A stretch of 64,000 nucleotides of DNA from Bradyrhizobium mercantei (GCF_001982635.1 NZ_MKFI01000005.1:124001-188000); one strand, 5' to 3'; numbered from the stretch's first letter, positions 17,875-26,470 are shown. The notes: generated from the letters alone by a model not told the origin. Numbers and translations: made by a program.

Positions 17875-19284
17875 TCAATTCATCGGCCCGGCCGAACGCG
17901 GCGCGCGGCGCTTGTGCTTTGTGGACGACGCAGCGGACTCCGGCGCCGTCTCCTTGATCCCGCCGATTCTGCGCAGCGCGGCGTCGGCGGCGCGCTCGCC
18001 GCTTTCCCAGGCGCCGTCGACGGTGCCCCACAGCGTCTCATGGGTGGCCTCGCCGGCGAGATACATCGCGCCGATCGGCTCGGTCAGGATCCGGCGGGAG
18101 AATTGCGCGCCGGGTACTGCCGCCGACATCGCGCCCTGGATGAAGGGCTGCGCATTCCAGCGCGTCGCGCTGGTCTTCTTCACGGCACCACCGACCTCGC
18201 TGCCATAGAGCCTGGTCAGCCATTCCACCGCGAACGCAACCATCGCCTTCTCGCCCTGCGCGGAGAGATCGCGGCCGAACGAGCCGGCGACGTCGATCGT
18301 GCACAGCGAGGAGCCGGCGATATTGCCGTAGAGCAGCGCCGTCTTGGTCGAATTGCTCTGCTCGATGATGACGTCGTCGTGCGACAGCCCGAGCGGATTG
18401 CCGGGGAGTTGCAGCGCGATGCGATCGTAGCTGCCGAGGCTCAGCTTGGCGGCGGCATCGAGCGCGCGCTTCGGAAGCTCGGGCGCAAACTTGATGTTGC
18501 CGCTTGCGAGCACGTTGCTCGACACGGTGACGATGGCAGCGCGCGCGACTATCTTGCCGGACGGCGTCTCGACCATCACGTCGCGGTTGCTCCACAGAAT
18601 GCGCTGCGCCGGCGTCGACAGCGCCAGCGGCAGCCCGTCGCCGAGCTTTGCGATCAGCGCGCCGAGCCCCTGCCGGCAGGCGATCGCGGTGTTGCGATCC
18701 TGCGCGCGCACCTTGTCGACGGCGGAGAGATCCTTCAGGTCCTTGCCGCAGAAATTGGGACCGAGCAGGAATTCCGCGGTGCCGGCCCAGTCGCCGAGAT
18801 CCTTCGGCATCGCGGCGGCGCAGGCGATATCGCCCTTGCGCGCCGCGTCGTCGATGGCGCGATTGGCGCGCACCAACGCCGCGAGAAATTCCTCGGTCTC
18901 GCCGGGACGGGCGTAGCGGCGGCCGATGCGGATCTTCTGGCCCGCGGGCGCGGTGACGATGTCGAGGCCCGCGGAACGCGCCAGCCGGATCATCGGATTG
19001 GTCTCGGGATTGTGCATCCAGCGCGCGCCGCGATCGAACGGCACGTCGAAGGTCGATGCATCGGTCTGGCAGCGGCCGCCGATTTGGCCCGATGCCTCCA
19101 CCACGATCACCTTGCGGTTTGCAGCCGCGATCCGCCGTGCCGCGGCGATGCCGGCGGCGCCGGCGCCGATCACGACGATGTCGGCCTCGCGCGGCGACGG
19201 CGCAGCAAGCGCCCGGCCGCCCAGCACAGGCGTCAGCGCGAGAGCAGCCGACGCCGACAGGAAATCACGGCGGGTCACAGGCAT
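17875..19284 (-). CDS. Tat-exported flavin-dependent amine oxidase
   Basis: 469 residues. The N-terminus carries a twin-arginine signal (TRRDFLSASAALALTP) and a cleavage-like ALAA. The FAD dinucleotide-binding motif follows (VVIGAGAAGIAAARRI near residue 36, then VVEASGQIGGR). The C-terminal FAD-binding segment (GAMYLAGEATHETLWGTVDGA) is typical of the monoamine oxidase / flavin amine oxidase superfamily. Probably oxidises an amine or amino acid in the periplasm; substrate unknown. The C-terminus is basic (KHKRRAPRS). Divergent from the YiiX-like gene across 198 bp. Confidence 0.88.
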   Translation of the reverse strand: MPVTRRDFLSASAALALTPVLGGRALAAPSPREADIVVIGAGAAGIAAARRIAAANRKVIVVEASGQIGGRCQTDASTFDVPFDRGARWMHNPETNPMIRLARSAGLDIVTAPAGQKIRIGRRYARPGETEEFLAALVRANRAIDDAARKGDIACAAAMPKDLGDWAGTAEFLLGPNFCGKDLKDLSAVDKVRAQDRNTAIACRQGLGALIAKLGDGLPLALSTPAQRILWSNRDVMVETPSGKIVARAAIVTVSSNVLASGNIKFAPELPKRALDAAAKLSLGSYDRIALQLPGNPLGLSHDDVIIEQSNSTKTALLYGNIAGSSLCTIDVAGSFGRDLSAQGEKAMVAFAVEWLTRLYGSEVGGAVKKTSATRWNAQPFIQGAMSAAVPGAQFSRRILTEPIGAMYLAGEATHETLWGTVDGAWESGERAADAALRRIGGIKETAPESAASSTKHKRRAPRSAGPMN

Positions 19285-19381
19285 GACATAGCTTCTGGCA
19301 TGGTTTCCGCCGACTTGCAGAGAATGGGAACGCTTCGCGAACTGTGCCGCATCTCACCGACCGCAGCAACACTCATGGTAA

Positions 19382-19397
19382 ATCAATCATGATTGAT
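19382..19397. promoter_or_regulatory. Perfect 16-bp palindrome in a divergent promoter region
   Basis: ATCAATCATGATTGAT is its own reverse complement. It lies between the divergent amine oxidase gene (start 19284) and the YiiX-like gene (start 19483), about 100 bp from each. In a high-GC genome a 16-bp AT-rich perfect palindrome is unlikely by chance, so it is a good operator candidate. No regulator gene is adjacent. Confidence 0.5.
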
Positions 19398-19482
19398 CCG
19401 CCGATGGCATGAACTAAATTGCAACGGCTTGCGACCATGATTAAGTCAAACGAAGCGGTCGTAGAACCGCTGGGGGGAATCC

Positions 19483-20358
19483 ATGGGCGTAATGCTCGAT
19501 ACCGTCGGTAAATGGCTCGCGGGGTACCTGTCGAAGGAAGTCCCCGGTTACGAGCCGTTCACGCCGAGCGACCCGGACCAGTTGCGGGGCATCATGCAGC
19601 CCGGCGATGTGCTGCTGGTCGAAGGCAACAACCGCATTTCCGGCATCATCAAATACCTCACGCAATCGACCTGGTCGCACGCCGCGCTGTTTGTCGGGCC
19701 GATCGACGGCGCGTTCGAGCCCGACGGCGAACAGCATGTGCTGATCGAGGCCAATATCGGTGAAGGCGTGACCTCCGCGCCGCTGTCGAAATACCTGGCC
19801 TATCACACTCGCCTCTGCCGTCCGGTCGGACTGTCGTTCGAGGACCGCACCACGGTGTGCCGCTACGCCATCAACCGCATCGGCTTCGGCTACGACACCA
19901 AGAACATCGTCGATCTCGCGCGCTATCTGTTCCCGCTGCCGATTCCGCAGCGCTGGCGCCGCCGCATGATCGCGTTCGGTTCCGGCGATCCGACCAAGAT
20001 CATCTGCTCGGCGCTGATCGCGCAGGCGTTCGACGCCGTGCGCTATCCGATCCTGCCCAAGATCACGCGCGCCGCCAGCCGCAAGGCGCGCCGCGAGATC
20101 CTGCATATCCGCGATTCCTCGCTCTACATGCCGCGCGACTTCGACATCTCGCCCTATTTCGAAGTCATCAAACCCACCATCGTGCACGGTTTCGACTACA
20201 CGGCCCTGCACTGGGCCGACAAGCAGAAGCCGCTCCAGGAGGTAGCGGGCGAATTCGGTGTGTTTCCAGAATCGCCGCCGCTTGTTCCTGAAACGATTGA
20301 CGAAGAGACGGCGCTTCCGGCTGCGGAAGTGACGGTGGCAGAGACCGCGAGAGTCTAG
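19483..20358 (+). CDS. YiiX/YebB-like NlpC/P60-type cysteine hydrolase
   Basis: 291 residues. It resembles the circularly permuted papain-like branch of the NlpC/P60 superfamily: the catalytic His comes first (STWSHAALFVG near residue 66) and the Cys later (KIICSALIAQAF near residue 177). No signal peptide is visible. The Pro/Glu-rich tail from about 255 is probably disordered. Substrate may be a peptidoglycan or lipid amide/ester. ATG at 19483 with GGGGGGAAT upstream. The stop codon overlaps the stop codon of the convergent TonB receptor gene within a shared CTAG. Confidence 0.8.
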   Translation: MGVMLDTVGKWLAGYLSKEVPGYEPFTPSDPDQLRGIMQPGDVLLVEGNNRISGIIKYLTQSTWSHAALFVGPIDGAFEPDGEQHVLIEANIGEGVTSAPLSKYLAYHTRLCRPVGLSFEDRTTVCRYAINRIGFGYDTKNIVDLARYLFPLPIPQRWRRRMIAFGSGDPTKIICSALIAQAFDAVRYPILPKITRAASRKARREILHIRDSSLYMPRDFDISPYFEVIKPTIVHGFDYTALHWADKQKPLQEVAGEFGVFPESPPLVPETIDEETALPAAEVTVAETARV

Positions 20359-22631
20359 AACGTCGCCGCCAGTGTCAGCCGGACGGCGAGCGGCTCGGCA
20401 GGATGCACATGGCGGTCGGCGACACCGTCGATCGGTTCGCCCGGCAGCCGCGACAGATAGTAGTATTCGATCTGGTTGGTCTGGGCGTTGAAGAGATTGA
20501 GGACGTCGAGCTGCAGCCGCATCCCGTTGTCGAATTTGTAGCCGGCGCGGGCGTTGACGATGAACGACGATTGCGAGCGGACGCTGTCGTCCTCGATCAG
20601 CGGACGCGGGCCGAAGTAGCGGGCACGCAGGCTGCCGAACCAGCCGCTGTCGCGCCCGAAGGTGATGCCACCGCTGGCGACCCAGGCCGGTGCCCCCGGA
20701 ATGAAATTGCCGACCGGATCATCATCGGTGAAGCGCGCGCGCGTGTAGGCGAGATCGAAATCGAGGCTCATCCACGGCAGCAGCTTGTACTGGTTGGTCC
20801 ACTCGACGCCGACGCGCCGGCTCGGCCGGCTCGGCTCGGTGGTGCCGGCATCGCCGACGAACAGCAGCTCGGAATCGAAGTCGAGGACGAACACGGACAG
20901 CGACGAGGTGAGGCCGTCGATCGCCTTGGTGCGGATGCCGAGCTCGGCGCCCTTCGAGCGCACCAGAAGCGGCACGCGCTCGAGCGGCGTCACCTTGTCG
21001 TTGGGATCGACCGTGATCGTCGCACCGCGGATATCGTTGGAGTGCAGGCCGAGGCCGGCATTGCCGTAGAACTCGGTCCTGGACCAGGGACCGAGCACGA
21101 TGCCGGCCTTCGGGCTCGTCATCGCGGCCTGTGCATTGCCGGAATTCTGTGGCGTGTCGCTCAGCACATGGCCGGCGAAATAGTCCTCGCGGAGGCCGAC
21201 CGTGGTGCGCAGCCAGTTGGTCCAGCGCGCGGTGCTATCGGCCCACAGCGCGACGCTGCCCTCCTGCACCTGGTCGTTGCGCACGGTGGACAGGATCTCG
21301 CGCTGCGCGGTCTTGAACAGGCCGACATTGATGTCGTCGTAGCGGGTCTGCACGCCCACGCGCGTCTGGGTATCGATGCCGGCGATGCGGATATCGGCGG
21401 CGTGGCTGGCATCGAAGCCGTACACGGTGCGCCGGTCGGTCTGGTTGAACTGGTCGCCGTTGACGGGGTCGTCGAGGAAATAGGTGAAGTCGTTGTAGAG
21501 CTGCAGCGAGGAGCGGATCACATAGGCATTGAGCTTGGTCTGCCCGTAGTCGCTGGACTGCGCCCAGTTGCCGGACAGGCTGAAGCGGCTGGAGGTGCCG
21601 CCGTCGGTCGGATTGAGCGAGCCGTAGCGGCCGATCAGGCCCTGATCGATGGCGCGCTGCGCGAGCTGGTCGGTCGAATTCCAGCCGTTGGAATAGGCCG
21701 TCGCGGTCAGCGAGAAGCCGTCGGTCGCGGTGCCCTGGCTGTAGCGCAGCACGCCGTTCAGCTTGCGGATGTCGTCGGGCACGTCCCACGGGCCGTTGTA
21801 TTTGTTGGCCTCGAAGGCAGCGAGCAGCGTCCCCTCACCGGCCCTGCTCGAGCCCGCGGCCATCGCGCGCTGATAGCCGAAGCTGCCGGCGGTCAGCTCG
21901 GCGATATTCTTCGGCAGCCCGTTCAGATAATTGATGTCGACCGCGCCGGCCGAAGCGAAATCGCCCTTGTCCGCATAGTAGGGTCCCTTGCGGACATCCA
22001 TCGACTGGATCAGCTCCGGAATCAGGAAGTTGATGTCGGCATAACCCTGGCCGTGGCCATGGGTCGGCATGTTGACGGGCATGCCGTCCACGGTGATGGC
22101 GAGATCGGTGCCGTGGTCGAGATTGAACCCGCGCAGGAAATACTGATTGGCTTTACCCTCGCCGGAATGCTGGGTGACGATCAGCCCCGGCACTACCTCC
22201 AGCACTTCGCCGACGCGCGAGACCGGTCGTGCGTTCACTTCGTCGCCGCTGATCTGCCGCGCGCTGGCGCCGGTCGGTTGCAGATTGGAGGCAGCCACGG
22301 TCGCGGAACCGCTGGTGATTCCGTTGCTCGCGGAACTAGCTTGGCTCGGCTGCGGCGCTGCGGGCTTGCGGCCGCCGCCGGTGACATGGTGCGGCCGGGA
22401 GGGCTTGGCACGCTTCGGCGGCGCCTGATCGGGCGACGTTACCGTCACCGGCGGCAACTGCCCCGGTGTGGCGGCGACGGTCTGCGCTTCAGCGACCGGC
22501 ACGAATGCGGCAATGGATGCGGCGGCGGGAAATATCCGCCATGCACTACGACGCAACGCCCATGCCCCCGCATGATACCTGTTACAGTCACGCGACGACC
22601 GCACCAGTCCAACCAACCCCGGCCAGCGCAC
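20355..22631 (-). CDS. TonB-dependent outer-membrane receptor, predicted nickel-responsive
   Basis: About 758 residues. A signal-like segment (RIFPAAASIAAFVPVAEAQ) leads to a Pro/Lys-rich linker with VTVTSPD as a possible TonB box. The plug domain follows (ISGDEVNARPVSRVGEVLEVVPGLIV, YFLRGFNLDHGTDLAI, NMPTHGHGQGYADIN). A long beta-barrel ends in an aromatic residue (LTLAATF). The longest frame begins at a GTG at 22631; a TTG at 22556 after a G-rich run would give a more usual signal peptide, and no in-frame ATG exists nearby. It is divergent from nikR, with a NikR operator between, which predicts nickel-chelate (or cobalt) import. Confidence 0.92.
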   Translation of the reverse strand: MRWPGLVGLVRSSRDCNRYHAGAWALRRSAWRIFPAAASIAAFVPVAEAQTVAATPGQLPPVTVTSPDQAPPKRAKPSRPHHVTGGGRKPAAPQPSQASSASNGITSGSATVAASNLQPTGASARQISGDEVNARPVSRVGEVLEVVPGLIVTQHSGEGKANQYFLRGFNLDHGTDLAITVDGMPVNMPTHGHGQGYADINFLIPELIQSMDVRKGPYYADKGDFASAGAVDINYLNGLPKNIAELTAGSFGYQRAMAAGSSRAGEGTLLAAFEANKYNGPWDVPDDIRKLNGVLRYSQGTATDGFSLTATAYSNGWNSTDQLAQRAIDQGLIGRYGSLNPTDGGTSSRFSLSGNWAQSSDYGQTKLNAYVIRSSLQLYNDFTYFLDDPVNGDQFNQTDRRTVYGFDASHAADIRIAGIDTQTRVGVQTRYDDINVGLFKTAQREILSTVRNDQVQEGSVALWADSTARWTNWLRTTVGLREDYFAGHVLSDTPQNSGNAQAAMTSPKAGIVLGPWSRTEFYGNAGLGLHSNDIRGATITVDPNDKVTPLERVPLLVRSKGAELGIRTKAIDGLTSSLSVFVLDFDSELLFVGDAGTTEPSRPSRRVGVEWTNQYKLLPWMSLDFDLAYTRARFTDDDPVGNFIPGAPAWVASGGITFGRDSGWFGSLRARYFGPRPLIEDDSVRSQSSFIVNARAGYKFDNGMRLQLDVLNLFNAQTNQIEYYYLSRLPGEPIDGVADRHVHPAEPLAVRLTLAATF

Positions 22632-22644
22632 GCTAGCAAGCGCG

Positions 22645-22672
22645 GTATGACGTTACAATAGAAATATCATAC
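22645..22672. promoter_or_regulatory. NikR operator
   Basis: GTATGA (22645-22650), 16 bases, TCATAC (22667-22672) is an exact match to the published NikR consensus GTATGA-N16-TCATAC. It is centred in the 66-bp gap between nikR and the divergent TonB receptor gene, so one site can control both. A -10-like TATGAT for the receptor lies inside the site on the minus strand. Confidence 0.9.
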
Positions 22673-22697
22673 TCGCGTTCAGCAACACGGATAATCC

Positions 22698-23135
22698 ATG
22701 CAACGCATCACCATCACCATCGAGGATGACCTGCTCGCGGAGATCGACGCCGCCGCCGAGGCGCGCGGTTATCAGAACCGCTCCGAGATCATCCGCGATC
22801 TCGCGCGCGCCGGCTTGCAGCAGAGCGCGGAGGAAGCGCCGTCAGGGCAATGCGTCGCGGCGCTGGTCTATGTCTACGATCATGCCGCGCGCGACCTGTC
22901 GAAACGGCTGGTGCAGAATTTCCACGGCCATCACGATCTGTCGCTGGCGACGCTGCATGTCCATCTCGACGACGACAGCTGCATGGAGGTGACGGCGCTG
23001 AAGGGCGCGAGCGGCGAGGTCCGCCATCTCGCCGATCACATCATCGCCGAACGCGGCGTGCGCTACGGCCGCGTCGTGATGATCCCGACCGCCGCGGACA
23101 AGAAGTCGCGGAAGCGGGGGCATCGGCACGATTGA
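22698..23135 (+). CDS. nikR: Nickel-responsive regulator NikR
   Basis: 145 residues: an N-terminal ribbon-helix-helix (MQRITITIEDDLLAEID, then YQNRSEIIRDLAR) and a C-terminal ACT-like nickel-binding domain. The square-planar nickel ligands known from E. coli NikR fall at the same numbers here: H76 (in NFHGHH), H87 and H89 (in LHVHL) and C95 (in DDSCMEV). The His- and Arg-rich C-terminus is a little longer than usual. ATG at 22698. No nikABCDE or urease/hydrogenase gene is visible nearby, so its local target is the divergent receptor. Confidence 0.95.
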   Translation: MQRITITIEDDLLAEIDAAAEARGYQNRSEIIRDLARAGLQQSAEEAPSGQCVAALVYVYDHAARDLSKRLVQNFHGHHDLSLATLHVHLDDDSCMEVTALKGASGEVRHLADHIIAERGVRYGRVVMIPTAADKKSRKRGHRHD

Positions 23136-23145
23136 GGACGCTTAC

Positions 23146-23171
23146 CTCTCCCCGCAAGAGCGGGGCGGGAG
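23146..23171. repeat. Short hairpin between convergent nikR and HMG-CoA lyase genes
   Basis: CTCTCCCCGC AAGA GCGGGGCGGGAG can fold with a GC-rich stem. There is no T-run. It looks like a remnant of the family F repeat (compare the arms at 52895-53026), or a weak bidirectional terminator. Only 44 bp separate the two genes. Confidence 0.4.
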
Positions 23172-23179
23172 AAGACCGG

Positions 23180-24127
23180 CTACGCCGCCTTTGCCTTGCT
23201 GCCGCGCGGCAGACCGGCACGGGCGAGGCCGCCATAGAGCTGTTCGTTCGGCATCTCGGATTTCAGGATCGCGCGCACCTCGACCAGGCGATCGAGATCG
23301 ATGCCGGTCGGAAATCCCTTGCTCTCGCACAGAAAGACGAGGTCCTCGAATACGACATTGCCGGTCGCGCCCGGCGCGAACGGGCAGCCGCCGAGGCCGC
23401 CGAGCGAGCCGTCGAGCACGCGGGCGCCTTCATCAAGCGCGGCGGAGGCATTGGCAATGCCCATGCCGCGGGTGTCGTGCAGGTGGACGCAGACCGGCTT
23501 GGAGCCCGCGATCTTCACCGCGCCGCGCGTCAGCTCGCCGACCGCCTTCGGCCCGGCATAGCCGACGGTATCGGCGATCGCGACCATGTCGACGCCGACC
23601 TCGTAGAGCTTCTCGGTGAGGCGCAGCACCTCCTTCGGATCGACCGCGCCCACGATCGAGCAGCCCAGCCCCATCGAGATCGCGGCATTGACCAGCGGCT
23701 TGTGCGCGCTGGCATCGCGCAATTCACAAAGGCGCTTGATGTTCTCGATCGCGGATTCACGCGAGCGGTTGGCATTGGCCTGGCTGTGCTCCTCGGTCGC
23801 GGACACCACCGAAGCGATCTCGGCGACACCGGAGGCCAGCGCCTCGTTGACGCCGCGCTCGTTCAGCGCCAGAGCGACGCCATGCGCGCCGGGCAGCGCG
23901 GCGATGGTGGCAACCACGTCGCGAACATCGACGAATTGCGGAAAAGTCTTGGCCGGCAGGAACGAGCCGACCTCGAAATGCCGGACGCCGGCGGCATATT
24001 CATCGCGCACCCAGCGCTGTTTCGCCGCGGTCGACGGAAATGTCTTCACGAGCTGCAGGCCGTCGCGCAGACCGACCTCGCGCAGACTCACTCTGTCGTT
24101 GGGATAGATATCGTGGACGCGGGTCAT
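23180..24127 (-). CDS. Hydroxymethylglutaryl-CoA lyase family protein
   Basis: 315-residue HMGL-like TIM barrel that would cleave 3-hydroxy-3-methylglutaryl-CoA, or a similar 3-hydroxyacyl-CoA, to acetyl-CoA and an oxoacid. Seen: REVGLRDGLQ near residue 16 (substrate Arg and metal Asp), VHLHDTRGMG near residue 213 (metal His), and GGLGGCPFAPGATGN near residue 245, the active-site loop with the catalytic Cys. It follows the CoA-transferase gene by 7 bp, so the two form an operon that activates an acid to its CoA ester and then cleaves it. Confidence 0.88.
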   Translation of the reverse strand: MTRVHDIYPNDRVSLREVGLRDGLQLVKTFPSTAAKQRWVRDEYAAGVRHFEVGSFLPAKTFPQFVDVRDVVATIAALPGAHGVALALNERGVNEALASGVAEIASVVSATEEHSQANANRSRESAIENIKRLCELRDASAHKPLVNAAISMGLGCSIVGAVDPKEVLRLTEKLYEVGVDMVAIADTVGYAGPKAVGELTRGAVKIAGSKPVCVHLHDTRGMGIANASAALDEGARVLDGSLGGLGGCPFAPGATGNVVFEDLVFLCESKGFPTGIDLDRLVEVRAILKSEMPNEQLYGGLARAGLPRGSKAKAA

Positions 24128-24134
24128 GTCAGCC

Positions 24135-25304
24135 TCACGCAGCGTTTCCGGTTGATGAAATCTTTTGTTGTGCGAGCTCGGCGCGGACCGCCTCGGTATC
24201 GGCGCCGAGCACCGGCACTTTCAGGCCTTCGCCGATATTGCGGCCGTTCCATTCGACCGGCAGCGCAGGAACGCGGAACGGCTTGCCGTCGGCGTTCAAA
24301 TTGTTGACGAGACCGCCGGGACGCAGCACATGCGGGTCCTGCAACAAATCCTCCGGCCGGTTGATCGGCGAGAAGCAGATGTTGAGCGCGTCGAGCCTCG
24401 TCGAAAGATCGGCGACGTTCCAGCCCTTGATCACCTCGGCGACGCGCGGAATGATCCGGTCGCGCGCCATGATGCGATCCGTGGTCGAGCGCAGCGTCGG
24501 ATCGTCGGCGAATTCCTGCAAGCCGAACTCGCGGCAAAAACTCTGCCAATGGCCTTCGGTGACGACGCCGATGAAGATGCGATCGCCGCCGGCGGCGTCG
24601 AAGATGTCGTAGATCGGCCAGGCGTGCTCGCGTTCCGGCATCGAGCGCGGCTTGCGTCCGGTCATCTCGTACTCGACCATGTGCTGGGCAACCAGGAACA
24701 GGCAATTCTCGAACAGGCCGATGCGGATGTCGGCGCCATCAGCCTTGCCGCCACGCTTCTGATAGAGCGCGGCGAGGATCGAGATCACCCCGAACATGCC
24801 GCCCATGATGTCGTTGGCGGACGAGCCGACGCGCTGCGGCTTCTCGCTGGTGCCGGTCATCGCGGCGAGCCCCGACATCATCTGCACGACCTCGTCGAGC
24901 GCCGGGCGATGATCGTAGGGACCGGAGAGAAAGCCCTTGTGGCCGGCGATGATCAGATGCGGATATTTTTGGCGTAGCTCCTCGGGCCCTAGCCCCTGCT
25001 TGTCGAGCTGGCCGTCGCGGAAATTCTCCAGGAACACGTCGGCGCCGGTGAGCAGCCTGTGCATCGTGTCGCGGTCCTCGGCCTTGGCGAAATCGAGCAC
25101 GATGCTGCGCTTGCCGCGGTTGAACAGCGGGAAGAACGAGACGCCCATGCCGCCGAGCGAGCGGGTCTTGTCGCCCGCCGGAGGTTCGACCTTGATTACC
25201 TCGGCGCCGAGTTGCGCCAGGATCATGCCGCAGGTCGGCCCCATCACCATGTGGGTCATCTCGACGACCCTCACGCCCTCCAGCGGCAGTCCGCTCCCGG
25301 TCAT
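24135..25304 (-). CDS. Family III (CaiB/BaiF) CoA-transferase
   Basis: About 389 residues. Family III CoA-transferases move CoA between carboxylic acids through an active-site Asp, here probably in GSSANDIMGGMFG near residue 165. The N-terminal LEGVRVVEMTHMVMGPTCGMILAQLGAEVIKVEPP is typical. The frame is open to 25448, but the ATG at 25304 is preceded by CGGAGAAACC, a proper ribosome-binding site, and begins at the usual family N-terminus. First gene of the operon with the HMG-CoA lyase homolog; a LysR regulator is divergent. Confidence 0.88.
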   Translation of the reverse strand: MTGSGLPLEGVRVVEMTHMVMGPTCGMILAQLGAEVIKVEPPAGDKTRSLGGMGVSFFPLFNRGKRSIVLDFAKAEDRDTMHRLLTGADVFLENFRDGQLDKQGLGPEELRQKYPHLIIAGHKGFLSGPYDHRPALDEVVQMMSGLAAMTGTSEKPQRVGSSANDIMGGMFGVISILAALYQKRGGKADGADIRIGLFENCLFLVAQHMVEYEMTGRKPRSMPEREHAWPIYDIFDAAGGDRIFIGVVTEGHWQSFCREFGLQEFADDPTLRSTTDRIMARDRIIPRVAEVIKGWNVADLSTRLDALNICFSPINRPEDLLQDPHVLRPGGLVNNLNADGKPFRVPALPVEWNGRNIGEGLKVPVLGADTEAVRAELAQQKISSTGNAA

Positions 25305-25437
25305 CGGTTTCTCCGTGCTCGTGCGCTCTTGTTCTGACGCGTTTTCATCATGCGAACCGCTACCCAGTTGGCTCGAAAACGCTTTGTAATAGGCGCAGGT
25401 TAGGCTTCCGCACGCTATCTGAAAAATATAATCTGTC

Positions 25438-25464
25438 GAATAGTGCATTCGTCGTTCTAGAACG
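25438..25464. promoter_or_regulatory. Palindromes upstream of the LysR gene
   Basis: A perfect 12-bp palindrome CGTTCTAGAACG (25453-25464) lies 10 bp before the lysR ATG. Just before it GAAT-N5-ATTC (25438-25450) is a second dyad. LysR-type regulators usually bind dyads in the divergent promoter they share with their target, so these are candidate autoregulatory and activation sites. Confidence 0.4.
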
Positions 25465-25474
25465 CTGAACCCTC

Positions 25475-26398
25475 ATGGATTCGCGCCAGCTTCGCTATTT
25501 CATCGCAGTTTACGAACAGCGCAACCTGTCGCGGGCGGCGGATCAGGCCAACGTCGCGCAATCCGCGCTGAGCCACCACATCGCCAATCTCGAAGCGGAA
25601 TTCGCCACGCCGCTGTTCGAGCGCAAGCCACGCGGCATGGAACCGACCGCCGCCGGCGAGCGGCTCTACGAGCATGCCCGCATCATCCTGCGCGCGATGG
25701 CGGCGGCCGAGCGCGAGATCAAGGAAGGCGGCAGCGAGATCGCCGGCGACATCTCGATCGGCATGGCCAATTCCGGGATGAAGGCGATCGGCGTGCCGCT
25801 GATGCGGACCGTGCTGACCAAATATCCGAACCTGAAGCTGTCGCTGACCGAGAGTCTCTCCGGCGCGACGCTGCTGCATCTGCTGAGCTCCGATGTCGAC
25901 CTCGCGCTGGTCTACAACCCGCCCTCGGAGAAGGACCTGGTCGCCGAGCCGGTGCTGGAGGAGCAGATGTTCTGCGTCGGCACCGAGAAGCTGATCGGCA
26001 AGAAGGCGCCGATCGCCTTCGAGGAAGTGACGCGGCTGCCGCTGATCCTGTTGCGCTACGGACTGTCGGCGCGCGCATTGCTGGATGATCCCGTGCTGCT
26101 GAAGCGGCTCGAGGCCAACGCCATCATGCATCTCAACTCGACCAGCGGCATGATCGGCGCGCTGACCGCGGGCCTCGGCTGCACGATCGCGACGACGCAT
26201 TTCGTCAGCGAGCCGTTGAAGGCACGGCTATTGGTCGCGCGCGAGGTCATCGAACCAAAACTGACCCGCACGCTCTATCTCTGCCGCCTGCGCAACCGCC
26301 CGATGACGTATGTCATGGAGGAGATGTGCCGCCTGATCCGCGCCCTGATCGCAGACCAGGTCGGCCGCGGCGCCTGGGAGGCCACGCTTCTCATCTGA
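25475..26398 (+). CDS. LysR-family transcriptional regulator
   Basis: 307 residues. The N-terminal winged helix is typical: MDSRQLRYFIAVYEQRNLSRAADQ, then NVAQSALSHHIANLEAEF and LFERKPRGMEPTAAGERL. An effector-binding periplasmic-protein-like domain follows. It is divergent from the CoA-transferase / HMG-CoA lyase operon, across about 170 bp, which by LysR convention is its likely target. The MFS gene 208 bp downstream on the same strand may carry the substrate. Confidence 0.93.
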   Translation: MDSRQLRYFIAVYEQRNLSRAADQANVAQSALSHHIANLEAEFATPLFERKPRGMEPTAAGERLYEHARIILRAMAAAEREIKEGGSEIAGDISIGMANSGMKAIGVPLMRTVLTKYPNLKLSLTESLSGATLLHLLSSDVDLALVYNPPSEKDLVAEPVLEEQMFCVGTEKLIGKKAPIAFEEVTRLPLILLRYGLSARALLDDPVLLKRLEANAIMHLNSTSGMIGALTAGLGCTIATTHFVSEPLKARLLVAREVIEPKLTRTLYLCRLRNRPMTYVMEEMCRLIRALIADQVGRGAWEATLLI

Positions 26399-26470
26399 AG
26401 CGCTTTCAAGCGAAGCCTGTCCCGCACGCGATGCGGGGTGGACGCCGGTTCGCGTCAAGAAAGCGCGTCT
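26399..26470. repeat. Diverged rhizobial intergenic repeat
   Basis: AGCGCTTTCAAGCGAAGCC ... CGCCGGTTCGCGTCAAGAAAGCGCGTC resembles an element I recall as common in Bradyrhizobium intergenic DNA (AAGCG-AAG ... GGTTCGCGTGAAGAAAACGCG). This is the only copy I found in the window. Its ends are imperfectly complementary (GCGCTTTC / GAAAGCGC). Confidence 0.4.

Noticed and set aside
17671-19392. A 573-codon plus-strand frame opposite the amine oxidase
   Set aside because: It begins inside a repeat and then mirrors the oxidase gene; no domain.
22556-22631. Start of the TonB receptor at the downstream TTG (22556)
   Set aside because: It gives a neater signal peptide, but a TTG start with a weak ribosome-binding site is not clearly better than the GTG at 22631; left as an alternative.
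20403-22661. A 752-codon plus-strand frame opposite the TonB receptor
   Set aside because: Shadow of the receptor gene; composition is typical of antisense frames in high-GC DNA.
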